Counted from the stretch's first letter, positions 1 through 9,152 are shown. The stretch is DNA of 64,000 nt from Christiangramia crocea (GCF_022410465.1 NZ_JAJSON010000025.1:372001-436000); one strand, 5' to 3'. Numbers and translations are program-made. The notes: generated from the letters alone by a model not told the origin.

Positions 1-495
1 ATTAGAGCAGAGCTGCTGCATGATGGAATCAATATAGATCTCTCCATAGTCCATCTACCGGCAATGAATACTACACAGTTTGGCTGGGTTAAAACAAGAT
101 TCGATAAAAAACCAAAACCTATGGGCAAGATATTTCAACCGGAGGTTGCCGCACGCGCCGTATTGAATGTTGTAAAAACAGGTGAAAGGGTTCGTATGGT
201 TGGTTTCTCGACAGTCCAAACTGTTTGGGGTAACAAACTTGTACCCGAGTACCTGGATCACTTTATGGCAAAAAATGGTATAAGCGGTCAGCTTACCGAC
301 GAAAATGAGGAACCAGGCAGGAAAGACAATCTTTATGAGCCGGTGCCGGGAGACCAGGGAAGCCATGGTGAGTTTGATGAACAGGCTCAGAATTACAGTA
401 TATATGATAAGATCTATGAGCATAAAAAAACCATTGCCCTGGTAGGTGGAACCTTGTTGGGTACGGCTTTTATGAAGATGTTCTTCTCTAAATAA
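1..495 (+). CDS. SDR family oxidoreductase, C-terminal part (5' end outside window)
   Basis: The reading frame is open from base 1 with no start, so this is the 3' part of a longer gene. The visible part contains a stretch typical of the C-terminal half of classical short-chain dehydrogenases (LPAMNT, then FGWVK and FQPEVAARAV); the Rossmann glycine motif and YxxxK lie upstream. The protein ends with a hydrophobic segment (roughly IALVGGTLLGTAF) followed by a short basic tail, so it may be membrane-anchored. A glycosidase gene follows 26 bases later on the same strand, probably co-transcribed. The substrate is unknown. Confidence 0.8.
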   Translation: MRAELLHDGINIDLSIVHLPAMNTTQFGWVKTRFDKKPKPMGKIFQPEVAARAVLNVVKTGERVRMVGFSTVQTVWGNKLVPEYLDHFMAKNGISGQLTDENEEPGRKDNLYEPVPGDQGSHGEFDEQAQNYSIYDKIYEHKKTIALVGGTLLGTAFMKMFFSK

Positions 496-521
496 TATTT
501 TTCAACTCCAATCTCACATAA

Positions 522-1826
522 ATGTCTGAGAAAGATTTAAAAGAGAAGGTTGAAAACTTATTAATGGAAAACCTGGTGACAGGCTACAGTAAAAGTCAGG
601 AAGTTGAATATACTTTTATCAAACCCTCTTCCAACCGTTACAGTTACCAGTATTTCTGGGATACCTGTTTCCATGTTTATATACTCTGTGCAATAGATAA
701 AAGTGATCTTGCAAAAAAATGCTTTAAAACACTCTTTGCCATGCAGGAAGAGAGTGGATTTGTAGGTCACATCCATTACTGGAATAATGTGTATCCTGCC
801 AGAATTACCGATATTTTTCAAAATAAGGTCAGTTTGGGCCGTGATCTCCTGCGTACCCATATGAGCTCTCTTATTCAACCTCCCCTTGTGGCCCAAACCC
901 TTCAAAAGATATGGGAAACCACTAAGGACAGAGACTATCTGGAAGAAATGCTTCCCAAAATTAAAAAGTATTTTGAATGGTTATCCCGAAACCGGGATTT
1001 TGATGATGATGGATTATTATCCATAATATCCCCTTTTGAATCAGGAATGGACTGGAAAGCTTCCTATGATCCGGTTCTGGGTTTTTCCCATGGTAAAGCA
1101 AACAAACTGCTTTTCTGGAAGGTAGTTGGTATAGATTTCAGGAATTTCTGGCGGAATTACGATCAGCAAAAGATAAGACGAAGGGATAAATTCAGAATTG
1201 AGGATGCCGGTTTTAATACCATTTATGCCCAAAACTTAAAGGCTTTAGGTGATCTCTGTAACATCATGGAAGACAGGGACGCCGCAAAATATAAAGACAG
1301 GTATAAAAAGGTTAAAGACTCGATATTAAAATTAATGTACGATGAACCAGATGCGGCTTTTTATGACCTTTACAGTGAGAAAAATAAAAAATTACGTATC
1401 CTTACTCCCACAATATTCTTTCCGGTTATTATAGATGGCATGCCAGATGATGTTCACAAAAAAGTAATGGAACGACATTTTTTTAATGAAAATGAATTTC
1501 ATACCAAATACCCCATCCCATCCCTGGCTATAAATGATCCAGCCTTTAATCCTCATGAATCTATGTATATATGGCGCGGACCAACCTGGATTTTCAACAA
1601 CTGGTTTATGCATCAATTCATGTTAGAAAAAGGCTATAATGAAGAAGCCAGACATCTTATCGACGCTATTGTAAACCTGGTTGATAAAAGTGGTTTCCGT
1701 GAGTATTATAATCCATTTAATGGTGAAGGTTACGGAGCCAGGAATTTTACCTGGGCAGGATTAGTACTAGATATGATCCAGATGCATGAAAGCCATACAA
1801 ATGAAAAATTCGATAAAGGGACTTAA
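522..1826 (+). CDS. MGH1-like / GH63-type (alpha/alpha)6 glycosidase
   Basis: A 434-residue soluble protein without a signal peptide. It resembles the mannosylglycerate hydrolase/GH63-like (alpha/alpha)6-barrel glycosidases. FWDTCFH (residues 45-51) fits the first substrate-binding strand. ESGMDW (173-178) sits where this family has its general acid aspartate. WRGPTWIFNNW in the C-terminal third is the conserved barrel motif, and EYYNPFNGEGYG plus FTWAG near the end fits the base region. It probably hydrolyses a small glucoside or mannoside in the cytoplasm, but the substrate cannot be read from the sequence. It follows the SDR gene at 26 bases; no terminator was seen after it. Confidence 0.75.
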   Translation: MSEKDLKEKVENLLMENLVTGYSKSQEVEYTFIKPSSNRYSYQYFWDTCFHVYILCAIDKSDLAKKCFKTLFAMQEESGFVGHIHYWNNVYPARITDIFQNKVSLGRDLLRTHMSSLIQPPLVAQTLQKIWETTKDRDYLEEMLPKIKKYFEWLSRNRDFDDDGLLSIISPFESGMDWKASYDPVLGFSHGKANKLLFWKVVGIDFRNFWRNYDQQKIRRRDKFRIEDAGFNTIYAQNLKALGDLCNIMEDRDAAKYKDRYKKVKDSILKLMYDEPDAAFYDLYSEKNKKLRILTPTIFFPVIIDGMPDDVHKKVMERHFFNENEFHTKYPIPSLAINDPAFNPHESMYIWRGPTWIFNNWFMHQFMLEKGYNEEARHLIDAIVNLVDKSGFREYYNPFNGEGYGARNFTWAGLVLDMIQMHESHTNEKFDKGT

Positions 1827-1900
1827 ATATTAAACCCTTTAGCTTTACCCACCCGGTTTCGATGTAATTTAGGATACTTTTTAAAGCTGAGATATTTCTT

Positions 1901-2521
1901 TTAGAAATTTTCAATATACCTTGTTTCCTTCTTTTTTAAATCAGAATTATTATAACCGAAAAACTCTATATTATTAGCCATTGCTGCATCATAATCATTA
2001 ATTGAGTCTCCAATAAGACAAACTTTTTCATTTACATAGGAATAATTTGATAACAATAAACTTACTAATTCAATTTTAGGAGTGGGAGAACCATTGATAG
2101 AAAGGAAATAATCGCTAATTTCCAGGTTACTGCACAAATAACGTAACTCATCACCATCAGAACCTGAAACGATATGCATGTCAAACTTTTTATGATTTTT
2201 GCTGATGAATTCCAGGACTTCATCAATTAGCAGATCTTTAGATTTAAGTTTTTTTCGCATGATGGAGGAATATGCCTCAGACATTTGCTGCACCTCTTCT
2301 TTTGCATTTTCTTCTCCTCTTATTTCTTCCAGAAAATAGCGAAATTTCACATATCTCGATAACCCCCCATTTTGTTTATGAAAAGTCAATAATTCCTCTA
2401 CTTGCTCAGCTGGGTATTGAGATAGAACTTTTCTAAAACCTAAACTTCTTATTTCCATTGAATCCAGGATAACTCCGTCAAAATCCCATAGAATAATCTC
2501 CTTTTCTTTAAAATATTCCAT
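1901..2521 (-). CDS. HAD superfamily hydrolase (phosphoglycolate phosphatase-like)
   Basis: A 206-residue cytoplasmic HAD phosphatase. Motif I is DFDGV (residues 13-17; D13 nucleophile, D15 acid), motif II is the serine of IVSGS, and motif IV is IGDSINDYDAA with the Mg-binding aspartates. An alpha-helical cap lies between motifs I and II, giving the subfamily I architecture shared by phosphoglycolate phosphatase and beta-phosphoglucomutase. The substrate is unknown. The gene is isolated, running towards the glycosidase and separated from its upstream neighbour by a 240-base gap. Confidence 0.8.
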   Translation of the reverse strand: MEYFKEKEIILWDFDGVILDSMEIRSLGFRKVLSQYPAEQVEELLTFHKQNGGLSRYVKFRYFLEEIRGEENAKEEVQQMSEAYSSIMRKKLKSKDLLIDEVLEFISKNHKKFDMHIVSGSDGDELRYLCSNLEISDYFLSINGSPTPKIELVSLLLSNYSYVNEKVCLIGDSINDYDAAMANNIEFFGYNNSDLKKKETRYIENF

Positions 2522-2711
2522 CTCCTGTAATTTTTAGTAAAACTTAAAATAAACAACTTGATTAAACATCTTATAATTTTTAAAGGAAGTTTGCCCGCCA
2601 TGTTAATCCAAATAACTCCCGTGATAACATGGACAATTCTTTTCCAGACTTAAATATTTCATCTTAGAGGATAAATAGGAACGACGGGGTAAAAAACCAG
2701 TTTCATTACCT
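2522..2711. other. Intergenic stretch, no gene seen
   Basis: AT-rich spacer between the HAD hydrolase and the terminator of the next minus-strand gene. It should hold the HAD promoter, but no clean TTTG-N19-TAnnTTTG match was found. No reading frame with recognisable content was seen. Confidence 0.5.
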
Positions 2712-2737
2712 AAAAAAACCCTTCAAAAACTGAAGGG
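2712..2737 (-). terminator. Intrinsic terminator after the DUF4468-like gene
   Basis: Seven-base stem CCCTTCA / TGAAGGG with a five-base loop. Read on the minus strand it is followed by a run of seven T. It lies about 25 bases past the stop codon of the secreted protein gene. Confidence 0.75.
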
Positions 2738-2762
2738 CTTTTAAATAATACTATTTACCATC

Positions 2763-3326
2763 TTAATTTCCCTTATCTGAAATTTCAGCATCCCGGTTCA
2801 CGTAAGAAGAAACGCCACGTATAAAATCATTGACTATATCTTCCAATGTTTTTTTAGCATTCTGGGTCAAAGGATAAGGTTCACCGTTCACAGAAGAATA
2901 AAAAGCCCAATCCTTTAATCCTCCTACAATCTGAAAAGCAGGAGCATCGGGACTTGTTATTTCCACAATTTCAACATCATACCTGATCTTCTGGTTTTCA
3001 AACCTGAAGGCCACATCAAACATGGCATCCCAGGTATATTCATTAGCATTATCCTCTATACTAAAGGCCTGCGGTACAAATACACGGTATTCAAGGTACT
3101 GATCCTTTATTTCCCGCGTTCTTGCCTCCTGTGGATTGTCTACGGTGAACTCAGCCCACATTTTTGCAGCAAGAAAAAGTTCGGAATCCGTTTTACCGGG
3201 ATATTCCTTTATCACTGAATCCTCAAAGCCAGCCGAAGACAAGGTAAACTTGTCTGCCGTCTTTTGGGCAAACATATTCACAGAAAATAAAATTAAAAGT
3301 ATATTCAATGTCAAGATTCTCATCAC
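2763..3326 (-). CDS. Secreted DUF4468-like protein
   Basis: A 187-residue protein starting with a Sec signal peptide (hydrophobic LNILLILFSVNMFA ending in AQ, cleavage near residue 20). The mature part alternates strand and helix with a conserved-looking aromatic core (WAEF, YEYRVF-like, WDAMFDVAFRF, YDVEIVEI). This resembles the DUF4468 (TBP-like fold) domain common in secreted Bacteroidota proteins; that assignment is from memory of the pattern and is only moderately sure. Function unknown. It is a single gene with its own terminator. Confidence 0.6.
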   Translation of the reverse strand: MMRILTLNILLILFSVNMFAQKTADKFTLSSAGFEDSVIKEYPGKTDSELFLAAKMWAEFTVDNPQEARTREIKDQYLEYRVFVPQAFSIEDNANEYTWDAMFDVAFRFENQKIRYDVEIVEITSPDAPAFQIVGGLKDWAFYSSVNGEPYPLTQNAKKTLEDIVNDFIRGVSSYVNRDAEISDKGN

Positions 3327-3413
3327 TTAGGATTTATGTTTACATTCAAAGTACCCAAATTTTGTCCTATCCTCTGTTAAGGGGCTTGTAAAATTGTTTA
3401 AAGTAAACCTAAA

Positions 3414-3788
3414 TCAATTCTGATCTGATTTCTGAATATGCTCGGGATTCTTCTGCCATAGAGATGCCCAGCCCCCTCCATAATTCTTTTCAATTTTACC
3501 TTTTACCGATGCGAAAATAAGGACTAAGACTCCCACACCCATATCGCTCACTATTGCGATGGTGTTGTCATAACCAAGTATCCAGGGAGCCGCCAGAAGC
3601 CAGATAGCTACCGGATAATTCCATTTTCGAACCACCCTGGTTGCCTCCCAGATAGCTACGACAGAAAATGTTACGATTACAGGCCCTGCGATATGGCCAT
3701 TATCGGCCGCTGCTGATGAATACTGAAATATTCCAGGCGCTATCATCAACCATAATCCTAAAGCGGTATTAATTAATCTCGCCCACAT
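3414..3788 (-). CDS. SPW repeat membrane protein
   Basis: A 124-residue integral membrane protein with four hydrophobic segments arranged as two copies of the SPW repeat. The signature appears as LGLWLMIAPGIF in the first copy and VAIWLLAAPWILGY in the second, with A replacing the usual S. Family members have no known biochemical role. It is the last gene of a three-gene operon, one base after the VKOR-like gene. The soluble C-terminal tail (WASLWQKNP region) should face one side of the membrane. Confidence 0.8.
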   Translation of the reverse strand: MWARLINTALGLWLMIAPGIFQYSSAAADNGHIAGPVIVTFSVVAIWEATRVVRKWNYPVAIWLLAAPWILGYDNTIAIVSDMGVGVLVLIFASVKGKIEKNYGGGWASLWQKNPEHIQKSDQN

Positions 3789-3789
3789 A

Positions 3790-4353
3790 TCAGTTTACTT
3801 TTTCAATTTCAGATTGTAGCCCCCAGAATGCTTTCCAGGTGGAAGCATCAGACCTTCTTACACGCTTCATGTACTGTAAACTCGCCAGCATTTCATCCAT
3901 AGCAGGACCTATCATTGCAATTGATATTACCGCCGAACAAAGACAAAGAGTACACCATGCCGAAAATAAAACCGGCTGAAAAACTACCAGCATTACACTT
4001 ACAAACCCAAGAGGACCTACCGCCAGGCCAAATACAATAACGATCCAGGGCATTTTTTTCCATCTGCCGGTACCGCCTATTACTCCGGTAACTGCATCAA
4101 GTAGATATCCAAAAGCTCCAAGGGCCGCATCTGGAATAGGAAGTACATGTGAAACCCTGGAATTAAGTATGGTTACGCTGCCGTCTCCAAAAAATGGCTC
4201 CCAAACATTGGTAATTATATCCAACTGATAAAGCGCAAGATAACTCGCGATGAAAAATCCAACCATCGCCAGGATTACTATAGGGATTCTTTGAGACCAT
4301 GTAGCGGGGTTATAATCCCAACCCGGAGGGATGTGGTTTGAATCTTCTTTCAT
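3790..4353 (-). CDS. VKOR family membrane protein lacking the loop cysteines
   Basis: A 187-residue four-helix membrane protein of the vitamin K epoxide reductase family. The catalytic CxxC lies in the last helix (C134-T-L-C137, with a further C139). In typical VKOR/DsbB-like oxidases a second cysteine pair in the first periplasmic loop shuttles electrons. Here that loop (about residues 50-80, FFGDGS to PIPDAALGAF) contains no cysteine. VSH followed by a PIPDA..GAFGY stretch matches the conserved serine/proline/glycine region of the family. It overlaps the epimerase gene by 4 bases, so the two are translationally coupled. It probably oxidises or reduces a quinone or thiol, but the partner is unknown. 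Confidence 0.8.
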   Translation of the reverse strand: MKEDSNHIPPGWDYNPATWSQRIPIVILAMVGFFIASYLALYQLDIITNVWEPFFGDGSVTILNSRVSHVLPIPDAALGAFGYLLDAVTGVIGGTGRWKKMPWIVIVFGLAVGPLGFVSVMLVVFQPVLFSAWCTLCLCSAVISIAMIGPAMDEMLASLQYMKRVRRSDASTWKAFWGLQSEIEKVN

Positions 4354-5429
4354 CTTTCCAGATTATTTTCCTTATACCATGCATCGGGATCTTCCTTAAG
4401 GTTTTTGATAATCTCAGGAAGTGTATCCATTAAGCGGTGTTTAGGCTCCCAACCTAAATATTCCTTCGCCCTGCTGATATCAAGTTCATAATGATCGTCT
4501 GCCCGGTCTATCATCCAGGGTTTAATAAACGGATCGCCTACCAGGTCTCTGGTCCATGCCCCAATTTTTGCAATGGATTTTGGAACTTCATGGGTTTCCC
4601 AATTATCCTCTCCATGAATTAATCTTCCTATTCTGTCCTGCAGTTCCTTATAGGTAGGGGTCTCAGGCTCACCAATATTAAAGGCAATTTCATGTGGCAG
4701 TTCATTTCTTTTCGCAACAGTCCTTTCAATAGCGTCCAGAACATCTTCTAAATGAACAAAGACATCTCCATGATCCATATCTCCGGAGTAGAAATGGCTT
4801 ACAAGTTCTTTTTCGTAAATCCTTTTGATTTGCTGACCAATGGGTATGGAATGCCCCATTTCATCATATATACCGGCTATTCTAAGAAAAACCGTATCAA
4901 TATCCTTATTATTCTCCTTGATAAGGTCTTCGGTGATGATCTTGGACTCAGGATACCCCCAGTTGGCTTCCACCGGGCAGTCCTCGTGGATCTTTATCCC
5001 GGGTTCCACAGGTTTGTAAATAAGATCTGAACTTGAATAAATGAACTGATCTACTTCAAAATCCTGCAACTGATTAAGGAATTTTCTTGTTCCTTTTACG
5101 TTGATCTCATCATAACCCGGACTGTCCTTGGTATTAAAGCTATAATAAGCTGCAAGGTGAATGACCGAGGCTATCTTACTGCCATAGCCGTACCGAATCC
5201 TTTCCATAGCCGCATCGATCGCCTTTTCATCTGTAATGTCAAAATTCACACATTCGGCCTCCAGAGGAGGATATGGTGGTCCTAACCGATCCAGACCAAC
5301 GACCCTATAATTTTTAGCCAGCCTTTCGATTAATGGAAAACCTATCAGGCCACTGCTTCCACTTATAATTACAACTTCTTTATCTTCCGTTCTTGCTCCC
5401 CTTTCTGGGTGTTCAATGATCTCATCCAT
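4350..5429 (-). CDS. NAD-dependent epimerase/dehydratase (extended SDR)
   Basis: A 359-residue cytoplasmic extended SDR. The nucleotide-binding loop is GSSGLIG (residues 24-30), the family HLAA motif follows at about 91, and the catalytic YxxxK is Y159-PES-K163 with an upstream SSS. The C-terminal part is the variable substrate domain (IAGIYDE, then NIGEPETPTYKEL). Extended SDRs of this type act on nucleotide sugars, but the substrate cannot be read. It is the first gene of the operon with the VKOR-like and SPW genes, which suggests it supplies or processes something handled at the membrane. Confidence 0.82.
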   Translation of the reverse strand: MDEIIEHPERGARTEDKEVVIISGSSGLIGFPLIERLAKNYRVVGLDRLGPPYPPLEAECVNFDITDEKAIDAAMERIRYGYGSKIASVIHLAAYYSFNTKDSPGYDEINVKGTRKFLNQLQDFEVDQFIYSSSDLIYKPVEPGIKIHEDCPVEANWGYPESKIITEDLIKENNKDIDTVFLRIAGIYDEMGHSIPIGQQIKRIYEKELVSHFYSGDMDHGDVFVHLEDVLDAIERTVAKRNELPHEIAFNIGEPETPTYKELQDRIGRLIHGEDNWETHEVPKSIAKIGAWTRDLVGDPFIKPWMIDRADDHYELDISRAKEYLGWEPKHRLMDTLPEIIKNLKEDPDAWYKENNLER

Positions 5430-5659
5430 AAATCTGGTAGTTAGTTTTCAGTTAGATTATTGATTCATTTAAATTTAGAAATTACCTGTCTCAAGAACAA
5501 AATTTAACCCCTTACAGCCTAATGAATTAACCAAACTTTATTATAATCCAACTTATCTTTAACCTTCAGATAGTAAAATTTATAGTTAAGAGTTAAAAAG
5601 TTCTAAATCGGATGCTTCTCTCAGGCTATTTATTATTTTAAGTTTCAAAAGTTAAAGCA

Positions 5660-6607
5660 ATGAAATATAAAAGACTCGGAGAAACAGAACTCAGTGCCCC
5701 ACCCATTATTTTTGGAGGGAATGTTTTTGGATGGACTGTAAATGAAAAAGACTCCTTTAAACTTCTTGATCAGCTCTTTGATATGGGGATCAATATGATA
5801 GATACGGCCGACTCCTATTCCCACTGGGCTCCCAGAAATAAAGGAGGTGAATCTGAAACTATTATAGGGAAATGGATGAAAGAGCGTGGCAATCGTGATA
5901 AAATGGTAATCGCAACCAAGGTTGGTTCCAATCCTGGAAAAGATGGAAGGGATATTTCAAAAGATTATATTTTAAAGGCTGCAGAAGATTCATTGAGACG
6001 TCTTCAAACAGATCATATCGACCTTTATTTTACTCACTGGGATGATGATAAAACACCGGTGGAAGAAACTCTCGACGCATATAAGGTGCTCATGGATCAG
6101 TCTAAGGTAAGGTATATTGGCTCTTCCAATATATCCAACGAAAGACTGGAAGCTTCTCTCGAAGCTTCAAAAAATAAAAATCTGCCAAAATATGAGGTTT
6201 CCCAACCCGAATACAGTCTTATGGAAAGAGATAAATTTGAAGGAAAACTTCAGGAAATCTGTCATAAGAACAATCTGGGAGTGACCAGTTATTTCTCATT
6301 AGCAAGTGGCTTCCTTACCGGAAAATACAGTACGGAAGAAGATATTGAAGGCAGGGACCGCGAAAAATTCCTGCAGGAGTATTTTAATGAAAAAGGCAAA
6401 GAGGTATTGCAGGCACTAAAAGATGTTTCAGATCGTCATAATATCTCTCAGGCAGCAGTGGCTCTTAGGTGGATAATGCAGCGACCCGGCATCACGGCAC
6501 CTATTGCCAGTGCAACCAAGCCCGAGCATCTTAAATCTTTTGAAGAAGCTATAAATACTGAACTTAGTCAGAAAGAAATGGAACATCTAAATGAAGTGAG
6601 TTCGTAA
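5660..6607 (+). CDS. Aldo/keto reductase
   Basis: A 315-residue (beta/alpha)8 NADPH-dependent oxidoreductase. The catalytic tetrad is visible: D of DTADSY, Y of the same motif, K of ATKVGS, and H of YFTHWD. SSNIS and the late stretch PGITAPIASATKPEHL fit cofactor binding in the YdhF/Tas-like group. The substrate is probably a small aldehyde or ketone. It is monocistronic, convergent with the mlaD-like gene, with only 6 bases between the stops and no hairpin between them. Confidence 0.85.
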   Translation: MKYKRLGETELSAPPIIFGGNVFGWTVNEKDSFKLLDQLFDMGINMIDTADSYSHWAPRNKGGESETIIGKWMKERGNRDKMVIATKVGSNPGKDGRDISKDYILKAAEDSLRRLQTDHIDLYFTHWDDDKTPVEETLDAYKVLMDQSKVRYIGSSNISNERLEASLEASKNKNLPKYEVSQPEYSLMERDKFEGKLQEICHKNNLGVTSYFSLASGFLTGKYSTEEDIEGRDREKFLQEYFNEKGKEVLQALKDVSDRHNISQAAVALRWIMQRPGITAPIASATKPEHLKSFEEAINTELSQKEMEHLNEVSS

Positions 6608-6613
6608 AGGAAC

Positions 6614-7612
6614 CTATAATGAATCCTTCTGGGCTTTTCTCATCTCCCTTCTTTCCTGCCGCTCCAGTTTTCTGAAGTATCCACGGAAAAGGAAATTATG
6701 TCTTAAAGCTTCCATGTTTTCATTCAGTTTGATGGATGACTGTTTGATATTGAATAAAGTGGTATCAATATTCCTTACCAGTTCGGGATCCTGGGTAAGG
6801 TGATTTAAAGCTCCTTCCCCTTTATCAATACGGTTTATTATTGTTTCGATATTTCTGGTTATTCCGGCAATGTTGTTACTGGAGGAATCAAGTTTGGTAA
6901 TAATATTCTCTATTCGGTTCCGGGAGACAGTGTCTTTAAATAGAGTTCCCGCAAGGCTTTCATCAATATTTATATTATTCAACTCTTTATTGATCTTGTT
7001 CATGGCTATGGTTGTCTGCCTGCTGGTTTCTTCAAGATTTATAAGGGTTGTCTTAATGTTTTTGGCCAGTGTTGAATCACTCACAAGAACACCAAGTGTT
7101 CCTTTTCCTTCAAGTATTTTGTTTGTGATCTTCAGAAGATCGGAAGTAAGCAAAGCTGCATTTTCATTGGTTACGTTAAGGGTAGAAAGCATATCATCGG
7201 CACCAATCCGGCTGTAAGACGCTATGGTATCGCCAGGTTTGATTGAGACTAAACCCTCCTTTCCAGGCAAAATATTTACAACCATACTGCCAACCAGACC
7301 GTCGGTTCCAACTGTGGCAATAGCATCTTTTTTAATGAATTTTCCGGTAGACTCTTCTACCATCATCTGCACCAGGATACGGGATTCTTCCAGCATTTCT
7401 ATTTTACTAACATTTCCCACGTTAATGCCGGAATAACGCACATTATTCCCTAATTGCAGCCCGTTCACATTTTCAAATTCAGCATAAACTGGAATATTAT
7501 TTGTAAAAAGGTGTTGACGGTTGCCTATGTAGTACAGGGCAACTATCAGCACCAGTGTGCCCATAACCACAAAAACTCCTAATCTTATCTTTTGTGAAGT
7601 TGATTTTTCCAT
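6614..7612 (-). CDS. MlaD-like MCE domain protein
   Basis: A 332-residue protein with one N-terminal membrane helix (about residues 9-27) and a periplasmic MCE domain (about 38-115, including LQLGNNVRYSGINVG and the glycine-rich DGLVGSMVV). A long helical region follows (about 145-310), as expected for MCE proteins that bridge the envelope. It is the substrate-binding subunit of a Mla-type phospholipid transporter. It is last in a three-gene operon after the permease and ATPase; no MlaB or MlaC gene is present here, as is usual in Bacteroidota. Confidence 0.85.
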   Translation of the reverse strand: MEKSTSQKIRLGVFVVMGTLVLIVALYYIGNRQHLFTNNIPVYAEFENVNGLQLGNNVRYSGINVGNVSKIEMLEESRILVQMMVEESTGKFIKKDAIATVGTDGLVGSMVVNILPGKEGLVSIKPGDTIASYSRIGADDMLSTLNVTNENAALLTSDLLKITNKILEGKGTLGVLVSDSTLAKNIKTTLINLEETSRQTTIAMNKINKELNNINIDESLAGTLFKDTVSRNRIENIITKLDSSSNNIAGITRNIETIINRIDKGEGALNHLTQDPELVRNIDTTLFNIKQSSIKLNENMEALRHNFLFRGYFRKLERQERREMRKAQKDSL

Positions 7613-7617
7613 GACTC

Positions 7618-8370
7618 TTAAGTTTTAAAAAAGGCCTGAACCTTTGGATCTTTTGAATTTGATAGTTCTGCAAAGGTTCCTTCCACATAATTAATTCCAT
7701 CAACCAGCAATATCATCCTGTTAGAGATCACGCGGGCACAATCCACATCGTGCGTAATGATTAATGACGAGGTATCATAGGTTTTCTGGATATGCCTCAT
7801 TAACTGAATGATTTCTTTGGAAGTAATGGGATCCAGTCCCGTTGTAGGTTCATCATATAAAATAATTTTGGGCTTTAAGATCAATGCTCTTGCCAGGGCG
7901 ACGCGGCGTTGCATTCCTCCCGACAGTTCCGATGGCATCAAATCCATAGTGTGCTCGAGACCTACATTTCTTAAAGCTTCACGAACAAGAGCCTCTGAAC
8001 TTTCATTTAAATGAAGTTTTTTCTTGTGCCTTCTTAAAGGAAATTCCAGGTTCTCACGCACCGTCATGGAATCATAAAGAGCACTCCCCTGAAATAAAAA
8101 GCCAATATGAGTCCTTAGCAAATCCAGATCGGTCTTCCTCAGAAGTGTGATATCCTGATTCATTATTTTAATATTTCCACTATCAGCCCTCATAAGTCCC
8201 ACAAGACATTTTATCATAACCGATTTTCCCGATCCTGATTTTCCCATTACCACCAGATTCTCACCTTTAAACAACTTCATATTGAAACCATTCAGCACAG
8301 CATTGTCCCCAAAAGTCTTTTTCAGGTTCTTTATCTCCAGAATGGGTAATATGTCTTCCTGTTGTTTCAT
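7618..8370 (-). CDS. MlaF-like ABC transporter ATP-binding protein
   Basis: A 250-residue ATPase with Walker A GKSGSGKS (about residues 42-49), Q-loop FLFQGSALYDS, signature LSGGMQRR, Walker B IILYDEPTTGLD and the H-loop ITHD. The GMQRRVALAR form of the signature is typical of Mla/Ttg2A ATPases. It energises lipid transport between the two membranes. The start overlaps the permease stop by one base, so the two are coupled, and mlaD follows 5 bases downstream. Confidence 0.9.
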   Translation of the reverse strand: MKQQEDILPILEIKNLKKTFGDNAVLNGFNMKLFKGENLVVMGKSGSGKSVMIKCLVGLMRADSGNIKIMNQDITLLRKTDLDLLRTHIGFLFQGSALYDSMTVRENLEFPLRRHKKKLHLNESSEALVREALRNVGLEHTMDLMPSELSGGMQRRVALARALILKPKIILYDEPTTGLDPITSKEIIQLMRHIQKTYDTSSLIITHDVDCARVISNRMILLVDGINYVEGTFAELSNSKDPKVQAFFKT

Positions 8371-9152
8371 CAGATCCCAAAGAATATATCTGTTACAAAA
8401 ACGGCAATAAAATCGATCACAAACAACAACATGGAAGTATAGACCACGGCAGCATTGGAAGCCTCACCAACGCCCACTGTTCCTTTGGAACAGTAATATC
8501 CCTTATAACAGCCTACCAGCCCAATCGCAAAACCAAAGAAAAAGGATTTAATCGTAGCCGGGATAATATCGGAGAATTTAAGGGAATCGAAAACTTGGTT
8601 AAAATACAGCAAAAAGGATACTTCCCCTTTAATGTTCTCCACAAGCGCAGAACCCAAAAGTGCTATGGCATCACCAAGAAGGATCAGCAACGGCAACATT
8701 AATGTTGTCGCTACAATACGGGTTACTACAAGAAATTTAAACGGATTTGTCCCGGAAACCTCCATGGCATCGATCTGTTCCGTAACCCGCATTGAACCGA
8801 GTTCAGCACCTATACCCGACCCAATTCTACCCGCACAGATAAGAGCGATTATTACCGGTCCTATTTCCCGAACAATGGAAATACTCACCATAGATGGCAT
8901 CCAGGATTCTGCTCCAAACTGCATTAATGTAGGCCTGGACTGGAGGGTGAAAACCAAACCAAGAATGAATCCGGTAACGCCTACCAAAAGCATGGAGCGA
9001 TTGCCCATATTATAACACTGGCGCAATAATTCCCTGAATTCAAACGGAGGTTTAAATACTTCCCGGAAAAAGCGGCCGGTGAAATGGGCCATATCGCCTA
9101 CTTCTTCAAAAAAGTCCTTTACGTTATCCCATATGGAATTAGAAGCCACCAT
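8370..9152 (-). CDS. MlaE-like ABC transporter permease
   Basis: A 260-residue inner-membrane permease of the MlaE family with five to six hydrophobic segments. The family-diagnostic cytoplasmic stretch is present: REIGPVI, GRIGSGIGAELGSMRVTEQIDAMEV. The N-terminal amphipathic helix (FFEEVGDMAHFTGRFFREVF) is also typical. It is first gene of the mlaEFD-like operon. The region upstream to 9350 should hold the promoter, but I could not pick a convincing one. Confidence 0.9.
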   Translation of the reverse strand: MVASNSIWDNVKDFFEEVGDMAHFTGRFFREVFKPPFEFRELLRQCYNMGNRSMLLVGVTGFILGLVFTLQSRPTLMQFGAESWMPSMVSISIVREIGPVIIALICAGRIGSGIGAELGSMRVTEQIDAMEVSGTNPFKFLVVTRIVATTLMLPLLILLGDAIALLGSALVENIKGEVSFLLYFNQVFDSLKFSDIIPATIKSFFFGFAIGLVGCYKGYYCSKGTVGVGEASNAAVVYTSMLLFVIDFIAVFVTDIFFGI

